Source: Hyphomicrobiales bacterium
GTDB taxonomy: Bacteria; Pseudomonadota; Alphaproteobacteria; Rhizobiales; Beijerinckiaceae
DNA: 16,924 nt
Direction of reading: 5' to 3'
Assembly (NCBI GenBank): GCA_028865375.1
Contig: JAGWKJ010000015.1
Span: 1 to 16,924 of the forward strand
The notes under the pieces were generated by a model. The model was not told the origin of the DNA, did not search any database, and saw only the letters and a program-made list of their open reading frames with translations. Of this stretch, positions 14,192 to 16,924 are shown one piece after another. The number at the start of each line of letters is the position of its first letter. The stretch's first letter is position 1. The position numbers and the translations under genes were made by a program.

Positions 14192-15067
14192 TCAGTCGAA
14201 CGCCGCCCTGTTCTCCACGAAGAAGCCTTCCAGCGAACGGGCGGGCCTGCCCGTCAGCCGCGCCACCACGTCGCTGGCCACCGCGATCCGGCCTTCGCTT
14301 GTGTTGGCGTCGAAGCTGGCGATGAACTTCGCCATCGGCTCGGGCACGCCATGGGCGGTCATGCCGGCGACGAGTTGCGCGTCCGTCACGGCAACGACGT
14401 TCAACGGCTTGCCGACGACCTTGGACGCCACGGCGGCGATTTCTGCCGACGTCATCGCTTTCGCGCCCACGACGTCGATGGCTTCCTCGACCGGCGTCGG
14501 GCCGAGCAGCGCGGCGGCCGCGACGCGCGCCACGTCCGCGCGTGCGACATGGGCGAGCTTGCCGTCGCCGGCGGCGCTGTACCACACGCCCGAGGCGAAG
14601 GCGGTCGGCAGCGAGAGCAGCAGGTTCTCCTGATACCAGCCCGCGCGCAGGAAATTGTGCGGCAGGCCGCTGTCGCGGATCGCCTTCTCGGTGCCGAAAT
14701 GCACGGGCGCGACGGCGACCGGCGAGTCGGCGGTCGGGTTCACCATCGAGGTGTAGAACAATCGGCCGACGCTCGCGGTCTTGGCGGCGTCGACCGCGGC
14801 GCCGTGCTGGCGCAGGCGCTTGCCGGAATCTATGTCGTCGGTCGATACCAGCAGCAGCTTGTCGACGCCCTTGAAGGCGGTCGCCAGCGACCCGGCGTCA
14901 TCGAAATCGACGCGACGGATTTCCGCGCCCTTGGCCGCGAGGTCGGCGATCTTGGCGGTGTCGCGCGTTCCCGCCACGACCTTGGCGCCGCCGGCGGACA
15001 GCAGGTTCTCGACGATCTGACGGCCCAATTTCCCGGACGCGCCGGTGACGAGGATGGTCTGCGACAT
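14192..15067 (-). CDS. NmrA/QorB-like NAD(P)H-dependent oxidoreductase
   Basis: A 291-residue atypical SDR (NmrA branch) resembling E. coli QorB/YtfG, an NADPH:quinone oxidoreductase. TGASGKLG (8-15) is the dinucleotide-binding turn. FKGVDKLLLVSTDD (66-79), GRLFYTSMVNPTADSP (101-116), LRAGWYQENLLLSLPTAF (140-157) and YSAAGDGKLAHVARADVARV (in 163-182) follow the QorB pattern closely. It lacks the catalytic YxxxK of classical SDRs, as expected for this branch. The ATG at 15067 is chosen over an in-frame start 24 bases upstream because AAGGGG lies 6 bases before it and the glycine motif is then at the usual distance. It is divergent from an HxlR regulator, the same arrangement as E. coli qorB-qorR (ytfG-ytfH), so it is probably controlled by that protein and works in quinone or electrophile detoxification. 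Confidence 0.85.
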   Translation of the reverse strand: MSQTILVTGASGKLGRQIVENLLSAGGAKVVAGTRDTAKIADLAAKGAEIRRVDFDDAGSLATAFKGVDKLLLVSTDDIDSGKRLRQHGAAVDAAKTASVGRLFYTSMVNPTADSPVAVAPVHFGTEKAIRDSGLPHNFLRAGWYQENLLLSLPTAFASGVWYSAAGDGKLAHVARADVARVAAAALLGPTPVEEAIDVVGAKAMTSAEIAAVASKVVGKPLNVVAVTDAQLVAGMTAHGVPEPMAKFIASFDANTSEGRIAVASDVVARLTGRPARSLEGFFVENRAAFD

Positions 15068-15085
15068 GTTGAACCCCTTCATTTC

Positions 15086-15126
15086 ACGCAAAAGTCTCTA
15101 TTTTGCGTATGGTTTTAAAAAGAGAC
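15086..15126. promoter_or_regulatory. Interlaced operator-like dyads between qorB and qorR
   Basis: ACGCAAAA (15086-15093) and TTTTGCGT (15101-15108) form a perfect 8-base inverted repeat with a 7-base spacer. The spacer itself starts GTCTCT (15094-15099), which is repeated inverted as AGAGAC (15121-15126); the longer arms 15094-15104 and 15116-15126 match in 9 of 11 positions. The region is AT-rich and lies 19 to 59 bases before the qorB start and 76 or more before that of the regulator. It probably holds both promoters and the regulator's binding site. Confidence 0.6.
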
Positions 15127-15201
15127 CAGAGCTACATATGGAAGTGTGAGCGCTCCGCAAGACGGCACATCGACCGACGCTGGGCAGGAAAAGGGAACCG
15201 T

Positions 15202-15612
15202 ATGGCCGACACGGCCCCCAAATTGAAGGCGTGGCGCGATCTCGACGCCGCGGGCTTGATCGAAGCCAATTGTCCGGTGCGCGACGTGCTGGCCAAGATC
15301 GGCGACAAATGGTCGACCTTGGTGGTGGCCGAATTGTGCGACGGACCCAAGCGCTTCGGCGCCATCCGCCGCGGCATCCCCGACGTCTCGCAACGGATGC
15401 TGACGCAGACGCTGCGCGATCTCGTGCGCTTCGGCGTCGCTTCTCGCAAAGTGTTCGATACGTCGCCGCCCGGCGTCGAATATGCGCTCACCCCGCTCGG
15501 CAAATCGCTGCTGGCGCCGCTGTCGGCGCTGGTCGGCTGGGCCGAAGCCAACCACGCGGCGATCCGCGCCGCACGCGACGCCCACGACGGTGGGGCGCGG
15601 CGCGGTCGATAG
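15202..15612 (+). CDS. HxlR-family redox-type transcriptional regulator (QorR-like)
   Basis: A 136-residue winged-helix repressor of the HxlR/DUF24 family. NCPVRDVLAKIGDKWSTLVV (23-42) is the family opening; C24 is the conserved N-terminal cysteine that senses quinones, aldehydes or diamide in YodB, HypR and E. coli QorR. RFGAIRRGIPDVSQRMLTQTL (in 51-71) is the recognition-helix region, and GVEYALTPLGKSLLAPL (91-107) the wing and dimer helix. The frame is open back to 15103, but ATG 15202 is preferred: AAGGGA precedes it, and the earlier part would overlap the AT-rich dyads and lacks family likeness. Divergent from the QorB-like gene, it probably represses that gene and itself. A perfect hairpin covers its stop codon. 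Confidence 0.88.
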   Translation: MADTAPKLKAWRDLDAAGLIEANCPVRDVLAKIGDKWSTLVVAELCDGPKRFGAIRRGIPDVSQRMLTQTLRDLVRFGVASRKVFDTSPPGVEYALTPLGKSLLAPLSALVGWAEANHAAIRAARDAHDGGARRGR

Positions 15613-15621
15613 GACCGCGCC
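15599..15621 (+). terminator. Perfect GC hairpin spanning the qorR-like stop codon
   Basis: GGCGCGGTC (15599-15607) and GACCGCGCC (15613-15621) are exact complements around the 5-base loop GATAG, which contains the TAG stop. Only two T residues follow, so termination efficiency is uncertain; it may instead protect the transcript end. Confidence 0.5.
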
Positions 15622-15651
15622 TTGCGGTGCCGCGCCGCGAGGGCCACATTC
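15621..15651 (+). promoter_or_regulatory. Candidate heat-shock (RpoH) promoter of the J-protein gene
   Basis: CTTGCGG (15621-15627), 16 bases, then CCACATTC (15644-15651) resembles the sigma-32 pattern CTTGAAA-N13-17-CCCCATNT, with the key CTTG exact and the -10 matching in most positions. It lies 58 bases before the J-protein start, a sensible distance. The call is by eye and the region is GC-rich, so chance is not excluded. Confidence 0.35.
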
Positions 15652-15708
15652 GCACGCGAAGACGCGGCTGGCCGGCCGCGACGGTGCAGCTAAGGAAACG
15701 TTTGGCAC

Positions 15709-16653
15709 ATGGCTCGCGATCCCTATCTCGTCCTCGGGCTTTCCAAGGGCGCTTCCGAAGCGGAGATCAAGAAGGCGTTCCGTCGCCTCGCCAAGAAATT
15801 CCACCCGGATCAGAGCAAGGAGCCGCGCGCCAAGGATCAATTCGCCGAGGTCAACCAAGCCTATGAGATCCTCGGCGATGCGAAGAAACGGGCGGCCTTC
15901 GACCGCGGCGAGATCGACGCCGAGGGCAAACAGCGCTTCCAAGGCTTCGAGGGCTTCCAGCAGGGCGCGCGCGCCGGCGCCGGAGGCGGCCGACGCTTCG
16001 AATACGAGTTCGGCGATGCGGCGCGCGGCGGCCAAGCCGGCTTCGACCCCTCCGACATCCTGTCGGAGTTGTTCGGCGGCGCGCGCGGCGGCCGGCGTTC
16101 GCGGGGCCCCCACCGCGGCGAGGACGTGGTCGCGGTCGCCACCATCCCCCTCAAGGAGGCCGTGCTCGGCGGCTCGGTTCGCGTGTCGATGCCCAACGGC
16201 AAGACGCTCGACGTGACGATCCCAGCTGGCTCGGACGACGGTCGGCAAATCCGCCTGCGCGGACAGGGCCAAGCATCTCCCGACGGCGGCGAGGCGGGCG
16301 ACGCCATCGTCTCGCTCAAGATTGCGCCCCATCCCCATTTCCGCGTCGAGGGCCGCGACCTCCGGCTCGACTTGCCGGTGACGCTGTATGAGGCGGCGTT
16401 GGGCGCCAAGGTGCGCGCGCCGACGCTGTCGGGCGAGGTCGAGCTGGGGATTCCGCCGGGCTCGAACTCGGGGCGCGTGCTGCGTTTGCGCGGCAAGGGC
16501 CTGCCGGCGGGGGCCGGCGGCCCGGCCGGCGACCTGCTGGTGACGCTGCGCGCGATGCTGCCGGAGGCCGCCGATCCCGCGCTCGAGACGCTGCTCAAGA
16601 AGATGCGCGCGGACGCGCCTTACGATCCGCGCGGCAAGGCGTTCAACGAATGA
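15709..16653 (+). CDS. DnaJ/CbpA-like class B J-domain co-chaperone
   Basis: A 314-residue J-protein that stimulates a DnaK-type Hsp70. The J domain is residues 1-67 (DPYLVLGLSKGASEAEIKKA, HPD at 32-34, EVNQAYEILGD at 47-57). The linker GEIDAEGKQRFQGFEGF (67-83), then Gly-rich and aromatic, is typical of alphaproteobacterial members. Two beta-sandwich C-terminal domains follow from about 137 (GEDVVAVATIPLKEAVLGG, IPAGSDDGRQIRLRGQG, LYEAALGAKVRAPTLSGEV, IPPGSNSGRVLRLRGKGLP). No CxxCxGxG zinc repeats are present, so this is CbpA-like and not DnaJ itself. It starts at ATG 15709 with AAGGA 12 bases upstream, a rather long spacing. It stands alone after the HxlR gene, and a heat-shock-like promoter lies upstream. 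Confidence 0.92.
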   Translation: MARDPYLVLGLSKGASEAEIKKAFRRLAKKFHPDQSKEPRAKDQFAEVNQAYEILGDAKKRAAFDRGEIDAEGKQRFQGFEGFQQGARAGAGGGRRFEYEFGDAARGGQAGFDPSDILSELFGGARGGRRSRGPHRGEDVVAVATIPLKEAVLGGSVRVSMPNGKTLDVTIPAGSDDGRQIRLRGQGQASPDGGEAGDAIVSLKIAPHPHFRVEGRDLRLDLPVTLYEAALGAKVRAPTLSGEVELGIPPGSNSGRVLRLRGKGLPAGAGGPAGDLLVTLRAMLPEAADPALETLLKKMRADAPYDPRGKAFNE

Positions 16654-16661
16654 GGCTGCCC

Positions 16662-16682
16662 GCGGCGGTTTACGCGCCGCCG
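16662..16682. terminator. Short hairpin between convergent J-protein and cytochrome genes
   Basis: GCGGCG (16662-16667) can pair with CGCCGC (16675-16680), or CGGCGG (16663-16668) with CCGCCG (16677-16682), around a 7-8 base loop containing TTTA. It overlaps the TAA stop of the minus-strand gene and could end both transcripts. Weak evidence. Confidence 0.3.
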
Positions 16683-16924
16683 AGCAGAGAGCCGGAGAAC
16701 CAATAGACCGTGCCGAGCACGAGGCCGAGGCAGGTCGCATAGACCGTGATCGCCACGACGACGCCCGCGCCGCCCTCGGCCGGCTCGTCGACGTAGTCGC
16801 CCGCCGGTTTTTCGCCGGTCACCATGGCGGTGATCAGCGGCTCCTTCTTGAAGAACTGGTACATGACGTTGGCCGCGACATGCACCGCGATGAACAGCAG
16901 CAGCAGCTTGGCGATCACCTTGTG
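16670..16924 (-). CDS. Cytochrome b561-type membrane protein, C-terminal part (cut by window edge)
   Basis: Eighty-four codons on the minus strand run from the right edge to TAA at 16672-16670; the start is outside the window. The reading begins HKVIAKLLLLFIAVHVAANV, a membrane helix whose internal VHVAAN histidine fits a haem ligand of the cytochrome b561/di-haem cytochrome b family. MYQFFKKEPLITAMVTGEKP follows, a cytoplasmic loop very typical of that family (compare H-F-x-R/K-x-LxxMxxG). A short acidic stretch (DYVDEPAEGG) and a last hydrophobic helix (about residues 53-80) end the protein. It would carry electrons between quinones and a periplasmic or membrane partner that may be encoded to the right of the window. 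It is convergent with the J-protein gene, 16 bases apart. Confidence 0.7.
   Translation of the reverse strand, partial: HKVIAKLLLLFIAVHVAANVMYQFFKKEPLITAMVTGEKPAGDYVDEPAEGGAGVVVAITVYATCLGLVLGTVYWFSGSLLGGA

Noticed and set aside
15103..15201. A 33-residue N-terminal extension of the HxlR regulator
   Set aside because: It would place the start inside the AT-rich dyad. The ATG at 15202 has a ribosome site and the family's normal N-terminus.
1..16924. A defence island, phage, integrative element or CRISPR array
   Set aside because: There are no integrase, transposase, toxin-antitoxin or Cas-like proteins, no tRNA, and no spaced repeats. The single Uma2-family gene is not enough to claim a defence system.
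16670..16924. The right-edge cytochrome fragment as the missing SoeC
   Set aside because: Its helix and loop pattern fits cytochrome b561-type proteins, not the NrfD/DmsC fold of SoeC, and it is 10 kb away on the other strand.

Overview
The window is GC-rich DNA (base composition judged by eye, not counted), densely coding, with short intergenic gaps. It holds 16 protein genes, two of them cut by the window edges. No stretch over 300 bases lacks a gene, and I see no rRNA, tRNA, CRISPR array, IS element or phage gene. The gene families (a cytoplasmic SoeAB-type molybdoenzyme, CoA-acylating MmsA, a class B J-protein with an alphaproteobacterial-looking linker) suggest a free-living alphaproteobacterium of the Rhodospirillales/Hyphomicrobiales kind. 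That placement is inference from family resemblance. Strong codon bias removes stops in the other frames, so very long false open frames lie opposite several genes.

Layout, left to right. (1) The N-terminal part of a GH42 beta-galactosidase leaves the window leftward (1-559, minus). Divergent from it is a tightly packed plus-strand operon of a GNAT acetyltransferase, an ICL/PEP-mutase superfamily protein and a DHRS6/BDH2-like SDR (716-3001). (2) After a GC hairpin and an AT-rich dyad comes soeA-soeB (3165-6766), a predicted cytoplasmic sulfite dehydrogenase: a TTG-started molybdopterin/[4Fe-4S] catalytic subunit and a four-cluster ferredoxin subunit. The usual membrane subunit gene soeC is not next to it. 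(3) Convergent to soeB is a minus-strand pair: a GabD-type succinate-semialdehyde dehydrogenase followed 5 bases later by a LysE/RhtB exporter. (4) Divergent from gabD are an acetyl-CoA C-acyltransferase and then, from a probable own promoter, a YCII/DGPF protein overlapping an ECF42-type sigma factor with a long C-terminal extension. (5) A minus-strand group follows: a short Uma2-family protein, mmsA and a QorB-like NAD(P)-dependent oxidoreductase. (6) Divergent from qorB is an HxlR/QorR regulator with a strong dyad between them, then a DnaJ/CbpA-like co-chaperone. A cytochrome b561-type C-terminus runs in from the right edge (minus).

Most of the content is housekeeping or catabolic: semialdehyde and acyl-CoA metabolism (GabD, thiolase, MmsA), sulfite oxidation (SoeAB), quinone/electrophile response (QorR/QorB), protein folding (J-protein) and one alternative sigma factor. 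I do not see a clear new defence or mobile system. The points that best repay a second look are the three-gene GNAT-PEPM-SDR operon of unknown substrate, soeAB without soeC, the ECF42/DGPF unit with its twin palindromes, and the dyads upstream of soeA, mmsA and between qorB and qorR.
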